A program made the translations under genes and the position numbers. From NCBI GenBank assembly GCA_963965975.1, contig OZ014411.1, forward strand, positions 23,295,249 to 23,359,248: a stretch of DNA of 64,000 nucleotides, given 5' to 3'. The notes beneath the pieces are model-generated. The model searched no databases, had not been told where the DNA came from, and saw only the letters and a list, made by a program, of their open reading frames with translations. The stretch is from Xestospongia bergquistia. Taxonomy: Eukaryota; Porifera; Demospongiae; Haplosclerida; Petrosiidae. Within the stretch, counting starts at the first letter, position 1. Every line of letters begins with the position of its first letter. Shown piece by piece: positions 1 through 11,311 of the stretch.

Positions 1-3
1 CAA

Positions 4-38
<35 letters not shown>

Positions 39-62
39 CGTACATATATATATATACACACA
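1..62. repeat. CA/TA microsatellite
   Basis: A (CA)n run passes into TA/TATATACG repeats. The equivalent position before the second receptor copy, at about 12622-12690, is also a long AT repeat, so this marks the left edge of the duplicated unit visible here. Confidence 0.9.
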
Positions 63-368
63 ACTCTATCAGATGCAAAAATCAATATCCTGTTATTATG
101 AGGGAGTGATGCTTACTGTAACATTAACAATTATCAAAATTTCACTCATAGCAGCTTTGACAATACTATATAATGGTATAAGTAGAGATGTGCAGTAATT
201 ATATGGTTAAAATGAGTTTATCACAGCATAGCCATCACAGATAAAAGGTAATATATGTACATTACTTTTGAATGAAACTTTTATTACACTGTAAATAATT
301 TTCTTCTGTTTGGCAAACATTTCATTGTGGTGTTTCATAACCAGATCACTGTTTCTCTCTGTCTCTAG

Positions 369-3300
369 GTGATATTATAATTAAACAAGTCCAGGCTAAT
401 GATCAAAATATAAAATGGGTCATCGAGGGTTTAGCAACTTATGAATATAAAGGATCTTTCCCTCAAGTTTATTACTTTGATTGTACTTCCACTATTAATA
501 ATGGCCTTGGACTGAGTTGGTCTAAAATTGGAGGTTTAACTAAATCACAAAATTCCATCACTAATGGTATTAGACTACTATTTAGCAGTCCTACTCAAAA
601 TGATGCTGGTATTTATATCTGCTCTGATAGTGCTTCCTCAGATTCTGTTCAGCTCAATATCACAACAGGTAAGATGATGTGTGCGTGTGTGTGTGTGTGT
701 GAGAGAGAGAGAGATAAAGATCATTAGATCACGTATTGATTATACTTTTAGCTAATCCAGCTGCACAAGCAAAAGTTAACTCAATAATGGCAGTAGTTGG
801 TGAGTCTGTCACAATACAATTTTATGCTTCAGGCATACCAGCACCTCAAGCCAGTAATATTACTTGGCAACAAAATGGAGTTGAAATCATTAGCAGCAAC
901 TTTAATAACAACAAGAAACAATTAACAATACCATCAGTTGCTTTGTCAGACAGTGGAATCTATAAGTTTAATATCACATATTTTGAATACAGTTTATCTC
1001 CAATGACAGCAGTGGCTCACACCACTCTCACTGTACTAGGATGTAAGTACATCAACCTATGTAGTCTTAACTATTTAACAATATTTAATTCTTATATTGA
1101 TATTGTACATTATAATGTACTATTCAACTAGTACATGAATTATCAATCCCATAGCACATTTACTACATCAGTAATATAGTAGTACATTTAAAAAATTTAC
1201 TATGTACATTCAATATTCATGAATAACCTTATACTGTAAATTAATTTGTAGTGTGAAAACTACAAAGACAGCAATATCTGTTATGAATATGATTAAACAT
1301 AATCTTTTAATCATATTCATAACATAGATATACGATTCTTAAGTTTCCAAATATAGTCACATGAGCTCTCTTTAATAGTTTGCAAATTATAAGAGTTGGT
1401 TAATTGATTTAACTAATATATAAGTTTGTTATGCACTGTAAATATTGATTAGTTGATTTAACTAATTTACTATATAACTACATAAGCTGTAATACATTAG
1501 TAATATAAACAGTAAAATGCTCATCAAAATAAGTTTGCTACATGTAACTTATATAACAATGTATTGGTTAAATCAACCAGTCAAATTTTGGCATTGTATT
1601 CAGGAAGATTTATATATATAGCAAACTATTTAATGCTATTGTATATTAATACTCTTTTCATCTTTGCATTATGAGTCTACCCTACTATTGTCTTTCCACT
1701 ATATAGCTGCTCCAAATATTTCACGTATCACACCACCAACATTAGACATACTTAATGGACAGAATATTAATTTATTAGTTATTTATGAGGGAGGTTACCC
1801 AGACCCTGATGTCACTTGGACTCGACAAATCAATGGAGCTATCGTGGATGTTCTTAATGATACTAGAGCTAGTGTTTCAGGTCTACATGGACTTAATCTA
1901 ACTCTAGTTAATACTACAATAGAAGATGGAGTAGTATATATAGTAACTGTTACTAATGGTGCAGGCTCTGTACAACTACAATTTAATGTGTCAATATTGG
2001 GTAAGTGAGTGAGCTGTTTATGGTAAAGAATTATTACTACAATACATGCAAAAATAGTGTATTATAATTATCAAGTAGGTTTTCAATGAATTCATACATA
2101 CACAACATGTCTGTGTGTTTAAATATTCTCTCTTTTTTATAAGTTGCTCCACTTATTTCAAGTATCACACCTACAACATTGGACATACTCGTTGGACAGA
2201 ATATTAATTTATTGGTCATTTATGAAGGAGGTTACCCAGAACCTAACGTGACATGGACTCGACAAAATAATGGAGTCATCATTGATGTTCTAAATGACAC
2301 TAGAGCTAGTGTTTCAGGTCAACTTGGACTTAATCTAACTCTGTTTAATGTGACAACAAAAGATGGAGTGGTATATATATTAACTGTTACTAATTCAGTT
2401 GGTTCTATACAACTGCAGTTCAACGTATCAATACTTGGTAATTAAATTTATTAAATTGCATAACAATATTATAAAAATATTTTTACAACACATGATATCA
2501 AATATTTGGTAATTATGTCACTTTATAATTTTTCATGTATGCAGGTCATCCTAATACATGCAGTATTTAGTTTTTAAATGTTCTTATTTCTTAGTTGCTC
2601 CAACTATTTTACGTATCACACCACCAATATTGGACGTACTTATTGGACAGAACATTACTTTATTGGTCATTTATGAAGGAGGTTACCCAGACCCTGATGT
2701 GACCTGGACTCGACAATTCAATGGAGTCCTCACTGATATCCTAAATGATACTAGAGCTAGTGTTTCAGGTCTACATGGACTTAATCTAACTCTAGTTAAT
2801 TCTACAATGGAAGACGGAGTGGTGTATATACTAACTGTTAACAATAGTGTCAGCTCCATACAACTGCAATTCAATGTGTCAATATTGAGTAAGCGAGCAT
2901 ATTTATACATATTTATATATAAGGTCAATATGACTACATAATAATTGGCATTTATTTATTTATATTGCTTACTTATACATATAGATCCTCCTGGTTCTCC
3001 ACTCAATTTTACACTTTCAAAAATCAATTCGACTGCTATTATGCTTAGTTGGATTCAACCTCTTGTAGGAGAAGACATCACTAACTACAATCTAAGTTGT
3101 TATGAAATGATTAATGGGATTTTCTATTTTGTGGACTCTTTTCTTGTTGTCAGTGCAAATAGATCAATTAATGTTGTGCTTAATAACTTCCGACCTGGTA
3201 CACCTATTGATTGCAGTGTTAAGGCTATTAGCAATATAGGAGCTGGAAAGTCAGCATTTGGAACTACAACTACATATGAGGAAGGTAGAACAACAAAAAG

Positions 3301-4534
3301 TGCATAAACATATAATTTTTTAACTATTAACTATAGCCCCTGGTGGCCCTCCAAGAAACTTTTCAATTCTCGCAGCATTTTCTCATAACATTACAGTACA
3401 TTGGTTACCACCTGATCCATTTCTACAAAATGGCATTATTATTAACTATACTCTGACATGTCATGAGATACTGACTGAAGTAACTCCTTCCTCTTTGCCA
3501 AGGGTCTATCCTCACCCTCCTCCAATTAATGTCACAGTGGAAGGTTTAACACCTTTTACAATGTATAACTGTACTGTAGTAGCTACTAACAATGCTGGTC
3601 AGAGTAAAGCTGCTAGTGATAATGCGATAACAATAGACAGTAAGATTATAATTGTAATCTACACAGTTATATATATCATTCCGTGATATATATTAATAGA
3701 TCCAGGCCCCGTACAAGGGATTGAATACCATCCAATATCTTCCTCTGTTCTAATTGTTAATTTTACTAGTCAAGCTCTCAGAGAAATGATTTTATCCTTT
3801 GAGGTATCTATTGAACTGTATGTTGGAGGAGAGGAACGAATGAAAATTATTAATGGTAGTCAATTTGAAGTAAAGTTCACTAGACTGGGTATGCAGGAGT
3901 TCCAATCTAATTAAGAAACCTATTATTCTTTTTCTATAGGAGCTATGATACCATATAATGTTACTGTTCTAGCAATTAATGCTGCTGGAAGAGGTAAGTC
4001 AACTACTAATGTGATTTTCACTGAAGAAGGAGGTATGTTATTAAGAATAAAAAAAATTATTAACATTCCATTTTGTGTTTAGTTCCTTCACCACCACGTA
4101 ATATTTTAGCTACTCGACTAAATGGTACATATATGATGATCACATGGGATGCTATACCACTCAAAGAGTCTAATGGTTTCCTCACTAATTACAGTGTGAC
4201 ATATTGGTATAAAGAACAGCACCAAGCTCAACCCATCATGTTATATGTACCTTCAAACCAGACAACAGTAATTATTGGAGGACTGGACTCAACATCTAAG
4301 TATATCATTACAGTTAGAGCTGCTACTTCAGCAGGACTTGGAGAAAGCAGTGTGAATTATACAGTGCTACAGCACACAAGTGATGCAGAAAACAGAGAAG
4401 TTGAAACTACACCTCTAATAATTATAGTATCATCACTATTTGGTTTATCTTTGCTGATAATTCTGATCCTGATTATAGCTCTCATATGTACATGTGCATA
4501 TATAAAAAATAAAATAAAATTAAAGGGTAACTGA
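369..4534 (+). CDS. Ig/fibronectin-III single-pass receptor, copy 1 (5' partial, 3' altered by a transposon)
   Basis: Probable cell-surface adhesion or recognition receptor; the ligand is unknown. Exons 369-668, 752-1042, 1707-2000, 2144-2437, 2595-2888, 2985-3284, 3337-3639, 3700-3888, 3940-4032 and 4083-4534 all join in phase 1, one domain per exon except the third FN3, which is split over two. The first exon is a conventional Ig domain with both cysteines (YFDCTS, DAGIYICSD) and a tryptophan. The next four are Ig-like but lack the cysteine pair; exons 3 to 5 are near-repeats of each other (YEGGYP, VTWTRQ, YIVTVTN). Four FN3 domains follow, with many NxS/T sites, then a transmembrane helix (IIIIVSSLFGL...ICTC). 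The tail runs into the THAP transposon at 4524 and stops after GN, so it is shorter than in copy 2. The signal-peptide exon must lie left of the window. No intracellular catalytic domain is seen. Confidence 0.85.
1280..1323. repeat. Intronic hairpin, copy 1
   Basis: Perfect 16-bp inverted repeat (1280-1295 and 1308-1323) around a 12-nt loop in the second intron of the receptor gene. The longer flanks also pair with a 2-nt bulge. The same hairpin is kept in copy 2 at 13921-13972, with a longer loop. Confidence 0.7.
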
Positions 4535-4743
4535 AATGCGTATTTTGAAATTTTTTAAACTTGTTTATTCGTTAAATAATAATATGATAACATGTAAACC
4601 TTACTCCTTTTCTTGAAATGGAACTTTATTTTGAAATAAAACGAAGTCAAACCTTGCTCAATCACAAGTCAGCCATCTTCTTCCTGTTTAAGCAGCAAAA
4701 TCGGTGAAACGCATTATGACATCACAAGATGAACGATGAACAC
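4524..4743 (+). repeat. Left terminal inverted repeat of the THAP transposon
   Basis: About 220 bp matching 6307-6516 in reverse orientation, with small indels (for example a few extra bases near 4700-4710). Its inner edge contains ATG at 4729 starting a short MNDEH reading frame, which is mirrored in the right repeat. Confidence 0.85.
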
Positions 4744-4780
4744 TATTCAACACCTGGTAAGAAGTGTGAACTATTGGAAA

Positions 4781-5152
4781 ATGCCTAAGAGATGTGTTGC
4801 TTTCGGTTGTGGTAATACTAACAAGGATGAAGTGAGTCTATTTTCATTCCCTAAAGATCCAGTACTCAGTAAAAAATGGACTGAGCAAGTAAAGAGAACC
4901 AAGGACAAGTGGTTAGGACCAACCAACTACTCATTTTTGTGTAGTTGCCACTTTACTGAAGATTGTTTCCAGTCTGATGTAGTTGTTGCTGCTAGTCTAG
5001 GATTATCTAGAAGAATGAAACTGAAATTTGATGCTATCCCGACAGTCTTCAAAAGACCAGTTAGCAAATATCAAACTAAGGAGGCATCACATTTAAAGAA
5101 GTCAAAATCAACAAGTAGACATGAACGTTACAAAAGAAGAGAGAATTTGAAG
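4781..5152 (+). CDS. THAP zinc-finger protein exon of the transposon
   Basis: DNA-binding protein of the element. The ATG at 4781 opens a complete THAP domain in residues 1 to about 92: the C2CH zinc ligands are visible as CVAFGC at the start and CSCHF in the middle, and the AVPTIF-like closing motif reads AIPTVF. A basic stretch follows (KKSKSTSRHERYKRRE). The exon ends at a good donor (AAG followed by GTATAT). Downstream, 5203-5372 is an acidic open stretch (VDVPDEESNLADDK) and 5511-5696 a further open block, but the joining phase to the first is unclear, so the 3' part may be frameshifted. THAP domains recognise DNA and are common in P-type and Kolobok-type transposases. Confidence 0.8.
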
Positions 5153-6081
5153 GTATATATATGAGCTATCACTACTGGATTATAACTGTTTGAATTGATT
5201 TAGGTTGGGAATCCTAGTAGATGTACCAGATGAAGAGTCCAATTTGGCTGATGATAAGAGTGAGTCCAGTATGGCTACAGATGAAGAATTAGCTCAGCTA
5301 AGAGTGGGACATTCGAATTTACCTGAAGAGCCTGGATATGAATCATGTTCATTTGTATCAGATCCTCTACCAGGCATGTTTTGAAGTGTATACTTCTACT
5401 GATTTTGTTCATATTGTACTTCCATTGCAATAGTACTATCAAGCAGTAAAGAAAAGCAAAAAATGATATCGAAAGGTATGTAATTTCAGTTGTGTTAAAG
5501 CTGTCATAACATGTTAATGTTAGGCTGTCAGACAACTATACAATGTCAATCTAATGAAACACAAACATTGTCTATGTACCGTCATGTATCTGTACGATGT
5601 AACCTTTTAATTGATGATAAGAACAGTACTGAACTCAATACACTTATAAATTCAAAATCAGATGAATCATTATATTATCCATCAACTGAAGAGTAAGTAT
5701 AATATAAATGCTTGTATGTAGAGTAAACTTGTTTTTCTCTTATAGAAGTTCTGACACTGAAGACAGAGAGATATCAATAGGAGCTAGCACAAAGTTCAGG
5801 TTAGTGAACACTCACTCATTAATAGCTGATGGTAAAGTTGCAGATCCATATTCTTGTCAGTATTGGTAATACGCAGTTTGTAATGTGGATGGTCAGTAAT
5901 ACATAGGAGCTCAGGTATCTCAGCTTCTTCCATTTTCTCATTCATTTTCATAATTTCTTGTGCAGCAAATCCACTCCTTTGAAGTACCCATGATTACGCA
6001 GTGGCTACATGCACACCTATAATCAACATATAATATATATTACAAACGTTATTCCTCATTTATGTTCATACCAATTAAAGT

Positions 6082-6321
6082 TTAAAAGTCTTTCTGAGGA
6101 CAGTTCCAAGTCTTCACTACTACTACTATTACTGGATGCTTGGCTATCACTTGGTTCATATAAATAAGGTAAACAATACCAGCAAAAGAATCTTCATCTT
6201 CACTATAATCATCCTGCATTGGACTTGAATATTGTTCAGATCCACTAGTTTCTTCATTAGCAAGTACATCCATCTCTATAACAGGTGCAAAACTATCGAT
6301 TTGCATGTGTTCATCGTTCAT
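6082..6321 (-). CDS. Acidic ORF of the THAP transposon, minus strand
   Basis: Reading frame of 79 codons opening with MNDEH inside the right inverted repeat. It is rich in Asp, Glu and Ser (DDYSEDEDSFAG) and is probably only a first exon, since a potential donor occurs near 6170. No family is recognised. It may be a second element-encoded protein or a duplicate 5' exon created by the inverted repeat. Confidence 0.4.
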   Translation of the reverse strand: MNDEHMQIDSFAPVIEMDVLANEETSGSEQYSSPMQDDYSEDEDSFAGIVYLIYMNQVIAKHPVIVVVVKTWNCPQKDF

Positions 6322-6516
6322 CTTGTGATGTCATAATGCGTTTGCTGCTTAAACAGGAAGAAGATGGCTGACTTATGATTGAGCAAGGTTTGACTTCGTT
6401 TTATTTCAAAAGAAAGTTCCATTTAAAGAAAAGGAGTAAGGTTTACATGTTATCATATTATTATTTAACGAATAAACAAGTTTCAAAAATTTCAAAATAC
6501 GCATTTCAGTTACCCT
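6307..6516 (-). repeat. Right terminal inverted repeat of the THAP transposon
   Basis: Reverse complement of 4524-4743, followed directly by the TTAA target duplication at 6517-6520. Confidence 0.85.
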
Positions 6517-6520
6517 TTAA

Positions 6521-7539
6521 CATTAACTGGTTTATACGTTATTCTAATCTGTTGAAGTTACTACTACTCGCGCAGCCAGTCCCTACTTTCACGAAGTCCG
6601 CACGTGATTGTAGGGACAGCCCCTCCTTCGTTCGAAGCATCACCAGAAATCCAGTGATATTTTAGTATCGCGATAATTAGGTGTTAGTATCAAGCGATTT
6701 CAATTGACCGTGTACTTTATTTCATTTCCCAAGGAAACCAAACAAAGGTATAGAATACATTTCGCCATGAGACATAGTAGGCTAGGGACAAGACTAGTCC
6801 TAGTCAGCAAAGCTCAAGAAGAATTATGTGTAATTAGGTGGGCATTAACACCACCCATTCTTTAGTCATCAATATTATTTGTTCATACACAAACATAATA
6901 TACATGATAAAAAACTTTAAAAACCATGTATCATGAATATTTATCGGCTTCTTTGGTGAATTAATGATATAGTTGTGCATGTGATGCCCCAAGTAATTGC
7001 ATAGGAAATACAAGCAATAATGTTAAGAAATAGTATTATATTATGATTTTTTCCATGGAAATTTGGTCACCTTGTGCTTCTGCTTTCTGAACCTGCATGT
7101 AAAGAATATTAAAGATACAAACATCACAGTAAACAACAAGATGATGTTTGTGATTTTTGCATAGCTATAAAGTTAACAAGAATACAAGAATTATACTAAT
7201 ATTACTGTTATGGCACATGGTTTGAGTCAAAAGTAATATTGCAATAATGAATGTGGCTTTCATTTGGTAACTCACTGTATACTTCATATTGTTACTAGAA
7301 CCCACCTCAAAGCCTAGACTCTAAACATTTAACCACTCAATGCACAACCAAGCAATAGTGAGTCGTTCCTATTATTTATACATTATTATTTATTCCCATT
7401 ATTTTATTATTATTGTTACAATATTTAATTTTGACACAAACACCACACCATATACTGCTATCAGCAATACATGAATAAGTGCAGGAGTGTCTGTAACTAC
7501 TGTATTTTTAAGTCTGTTTGTCCATATGGAATAACAGTC
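6521..7539. other. Intergenic, no gene seen
   Basis: Sequence to the right of the transposon does not match the tail or 3' flank of receptor copy 2, so the original 3' end of copy 1 was lost or replaced. A GC-richer patch at about 6570-6640 has GTCCCTAC/GTAGGGAC inverted pairs suggesting a small degraded element. A short possible minus-strand exon at about 7042-7098 (acceptor, then VQKAEAQGDQISME and a stop) could be an alternative last exon of the next gene. Confidence 0.5.
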
Positions 7540-9061
7540 TTAACATCTACTTGAAGCAGTTGAACATCCACATGTTTTGCAGTACCTCAAATCTGTGAAA
7601 GCTTTTTGATGTTGTGCCTATAAAGTGAACATTAACTTTAAAATAATGTATTTAAGAAAGTTGTCGTCTTCTTCTCCGTTTCGTTGTTTGTAAACCATAT
7701 ACTATATATACAATTTCTGCTTTGCCACTGCTACTCTTTATTTTTTATCACTTGAGATAATCAATTATAACAAAATTTGAAAAATTAAGTCCACTCAGTG
7801 ATTTTCATATATTATTGAAGACATGAAGTATATGTAGCTAAGTAGAAGGTTGACAATACTTCATGCAATCTTCTAGGGAAGATTGAAGTACTTAAACAAC
7901 TAAAGGTTTGTTAGAACTAATAAAAGATATGGTGCTGCTAAGATATAACCTCTACAGAAGTTATCTCTATTATAATATTATAGTGCATTCTAATCATTTT
8001 ATTTGTTCCTATGCAATAGTTTCTTATAACAATAGAATAAACAATAAACCTAAACATTAGACCATACATGTACATACATCAGAATAATCGTAGAACACCT
8101 TAGCACTCAAAGCATGCCTACTATATATTAAAACAATAACATAAAATCTGTAGCTATGCAGATTATGGTCATTTATTTGGAAGATATGTTACATGTAGAT
8201 ACTATGTCTGTATATAAATGAGCATGATTACTTACATCACTAGCATAGAAAAAAGCAGATATAGTGCAAAACAGAACAAGCCATGTAACACAAATGAAGC
8301 AGACAAAACTTAACACAATAGACAGAGCAATAAATTGGTCTTCAGAGTCTAAAGAATATTGTTTGAATTCACCACAGACGTTGGCTGACTAGTCACAATA
8401 AAATTAGTCTAATAAATTAATTTAATTACTAATGCAATACTACAATATTTTAAACATACATGAGTCACATGTTGTGGTAGTAGTGGTGGGGCACTTTGAT
8501 ATCCATATATTGGAGGAGACATACACAATAATGTTGATTTCTTTCTTCTACAGTCTTTGTTATATTGTGGAACTATAATTATAATGAGAAGGCATTTATT
8601 TATTTGCAGTCAAGAGCTTATATAATAAAGACAAAAACAGTACTGAGAATTCCCACAGTTGTACAACTATGTTTAGACTGTACTAAAAAAATACTCTGGT
8701 CATTTAAAACTTTATGTATCACTATTCAATATACTGAGCAATGATTTGCACACATGTAATACTCGATATTTTGTAAACAGTATCTAACTTTTTACCTAAT
8801 GACAGATTCAAAATTCCTAACTATAATTTTCCTAAGAAACAAACTCTAGCATTACATTTGTGAAGATGACAGAGTGTAAATAATTATTGATGTTAGTTGC
8901 ACAGCAAATCAAATCAGTTAAGGTTCACCTTGTGGTGGTGGATACTGAGCTCGAGGAAGAGAAGGATTGACCTATGAGACAATAATGTAATATAAAACAG
9001 ATTGATAAAGACATCTGTAATATCTTACTGGTTTTGGTAGCTGAAGGAAGGGTTGATTGCA
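7540..9061 (-). CDS. CD225/dispanin-like small membrane protein (tentative gene model)
   Basis: Likely a small membrane protein of the CD225 (dispanin/IFITM-like) superfamily. The best-supported exons on the minus strand are 8236-8388 (51 codons, phase 0, a long hydrophobic segment in FIALSIVLSFVCFICVTWLV followed by ISAFFYASD) and 7540-7617 (AQHQKAFTDLRYCKT..., then a stop). The order 'LSIVL..C..C, then SA.FYAS, then A..A' matches the intramembrane loop and conserved alanine pattern of CD225. Upstream, about 8437-8560 encodes a proline/tyrosine-rich stretch with a possible start (MSPPIYGYQSAPP). Mini-exons at 8928-8970 and 9027-9061 have good splice sites but ambiguous phase (one frame reads AQYPPPQ). 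The usual second transmembrane helix is missing, so it may be truncated. The superfamily call is pattern-based. Confidence 0.4.
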
Positions 9062-9392
9062 ACCTATAACAATAAAAGATGAACCAGACATATACAGATT
9101 TGTCCAGGTAAAAGACTATAGCTAAAAAGAACTTACTATCCATTACTTTGAAGTAAACTCTACTACACAATAACAAGAGTACATAGCAAAAAGATTCAAC
9201 AAAGAAAGTAAGGGGCCGCTGTACAACTATCAGCCACATGCATAACACTACTTTGACATGTGCATATGACATGGCCTGGGATGCAATATTACCCTCTGAG
9301 TGGGAGGGTTGCAGGAATCCATGCTCTGTTGTGTATATCTAATTTGCTTTAAAGAGTAGACGTAATATGGAACTGCCTACTATCATGTTGAC

Positions 9393-9443
9393 ACTATTAT
9401 TGCATGCTCATATTGTTTTGCAATATGAGCATGCAATAATAGT
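9393..9443. repeat. Perfect 23-bp hairpin with 5-nt loop
   Basis: Left arm 9393-9415 and right arm 9421-9443 are exact reverse complements around TTTTG. It lies in otherwise gene-poor DNA. It could be an RNA hairpin, a replication-prone palindrome or a small element remnant. Confidence 0.8.
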
Positions 9444-10148
9444 ACGAGCTTAGAAGATTAGTTGTAAGACAATCAAGTCACATTTAAACCAAAAATATAT
9501 ATTTTCAAAGGAATAATATTTGGATCTTACACTAATTTTGATGCAGTTACATCAGTCAGCAATCATAGGAGGAATTAGTCAAGAGAGCCATATACCCCTA
9601 GATAGTTATATGAGAAGAAATTACAATTAAATGACAGTGATTATCCAGGATAAGTAACAATATTGTGATATGCTGATAGACTAGCTATACAAAATGTAGT
9701 CCGTTTATTTGGACTACCTACAAACCTGAACACTTTAAGTGATTCAGGACATCTTTGAAGATTATAACTTAAATAAAGACAAATATGGACAGGGATACAT
9801 GTGTGCTGCACTCCATAAATGCCGCCCATTAAAACAACAAATAACTAAGTTAAGTAGACAGTTTCACAAAAGGCTTTTTTGCCCAATACAATTGAATAGA
9901 AAACATTTAGAATATATTAGCAATAGTATCAGTGTATCAGGATTGCGGTTACTGCCCTTCATGATCAGGTATTAGTAAGACAACATTACATTATAAACTG
10001 TTAAATATGTAGGCATGCATGTAAGAGAGAGCTCACACATACACACATGGATCCCATATTAGAAAACATATTTATTTTACAGTCCTCTTACAAATGAAAA
10101 AGCAGACAGACCAAAAGAAAAGGATGAATTATAATTCATCCCTTTCTT

Positions 10149-10212
10149 TAGTAAGTATTCATGCTCATACATGTTCATTTAATCAAATAAACATGAGCAT
10201 GAATACTTACTA
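10149..10212. repeat. 20-bp inverted repeat with 24-nt loop
   Basis: Arms 10149-10168 and 10193-10212 are perfect complements. The loop can pair further with a bulge, giving a precursor-miRNA-like shape of about 64 nt. A short palindrome (GGATGAATTATAATTCATCC) lies just upstream. Confidence 0.7.
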
Positions 10213-11222
10213 CCAATTATAGATCTAGATCTAGAGCATAATTTGGAAGGAGCTATACACATTTTAATAGCAATTTTTAGTAACTGTTACTTACTTTTAG
10301 AGGTACAGTTTGCCTTACTATTATTGTATGTGTGTTCAGTCAATTGAAATGTATCAAATTTAAACTGTAGAAAGCCATAAGAAGTGATGTCCAACATTGT
10401 TCATATGTACCTGGCCACATGATATAATTTATTTATCATAAGTGAATATGTCATTATTCTTCAAACTGCTATAATAATTGCATACATGTAAAATTAAAAG
10501 GGACTCACAATGTTAATTGAACTTGTATAACTAATACATTTTTCTTGCATCAATAACTATAAATTAATTCTATGACACATACATAAATAATTTTTATAAA
10601 TGTGCTCATATATACCTAAATTTGAAACAACTGTCAAAAATTTTGTGCTATTTACTACCGCACATGCAGCCATTAAAAATTGTGACATAATATTTACATA
10701 AACATTAATGCATAGAAATACAAGTGTTTGACATACAAATTAATCAAAGATCTAGACTTTATTGACTCTAACAGCAGTTTTGTCAAGTATGCATATATTA
10801 TAAGTATTGTTGGTAAAGTCATAAAGTTCATTTATATTTATAGTTATACTTTATGAAATTAGACGATAAATATGCATGCATATGATTAATTTTATGATAA
10901 ATAGATACATATGGACAATTAACAAGATAATGGATGCATCTTATCAAGTCTTTTGTCACAAAGAAGTGAAATTTACTCTTGCATGTAAATGTAATAAACA
11001 AAGTAAATAGTATTTGAATGTTTAACTGCATGATATTAATGATAAACAAACAAACAATGATCTTGTATAAAATATATCATTAAGAAAATTGATGTATTTA
11101 AGTAATTAACATAAGAAGTAAGCAATTTTTAAGACAAAATTAGTTGTCTTGAATAAATTATTTAAATATATTTAAGATTATATGTAAACAGTGAACATAA
11201 GTTAGTTATTATACACAATCAT

Positions 11223-11311
11223 CTGGCACGAAGCCAATTATTAGTGCGTCGTGTACTAGACTGATCCCCGCCCCTTAACCTCAACTATTAATTATATTGG
11301 CTTCCTGCCAG
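11223..11311. repeat. Short inverted repeat element
   Basis: CTGGCACGAAGCCAAT at 11223-11238 pairs with ATTGGCTTCCTGCCAG at 11296-11311 with one mismatch. The enclosed 57 bp is GC-richer than its surroundings. Probably a tiny MITE or fold-back remnant. Confidence 0.55.

Larger units (their letters stand above)
4524..6516. mobile_element. THAP-domain DNA transposon with long terminal inverted repeats and TTAA target duplication
   Basis: A 1993-bp element begins AGGGTAACTGAAATGCG and ends with the reverse complement. It is flanked on both sides by TTAA (4520-4523 and 6517-6520). The inverted repeats are about 210-220 bp. Inside are a THAP zinc-finger ORF on the plus strand and an acidic ORF on the minus strand. 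No recognisable DDE transposase domain remains, so it is probably non-autonomous or internally deleted. TTAA duplications with a THAP protein suggest the Kolobok or a related superfamily; that placement is inference. It sits in the last exon of receptor copy 1. Confidence 0.85.

Noticed and set aside
9739..9975. 78-codon plus-strand ORF with a basic composition
   Set aside because: No recognised domain, no splice partners and no conservation evidence; could be chance.
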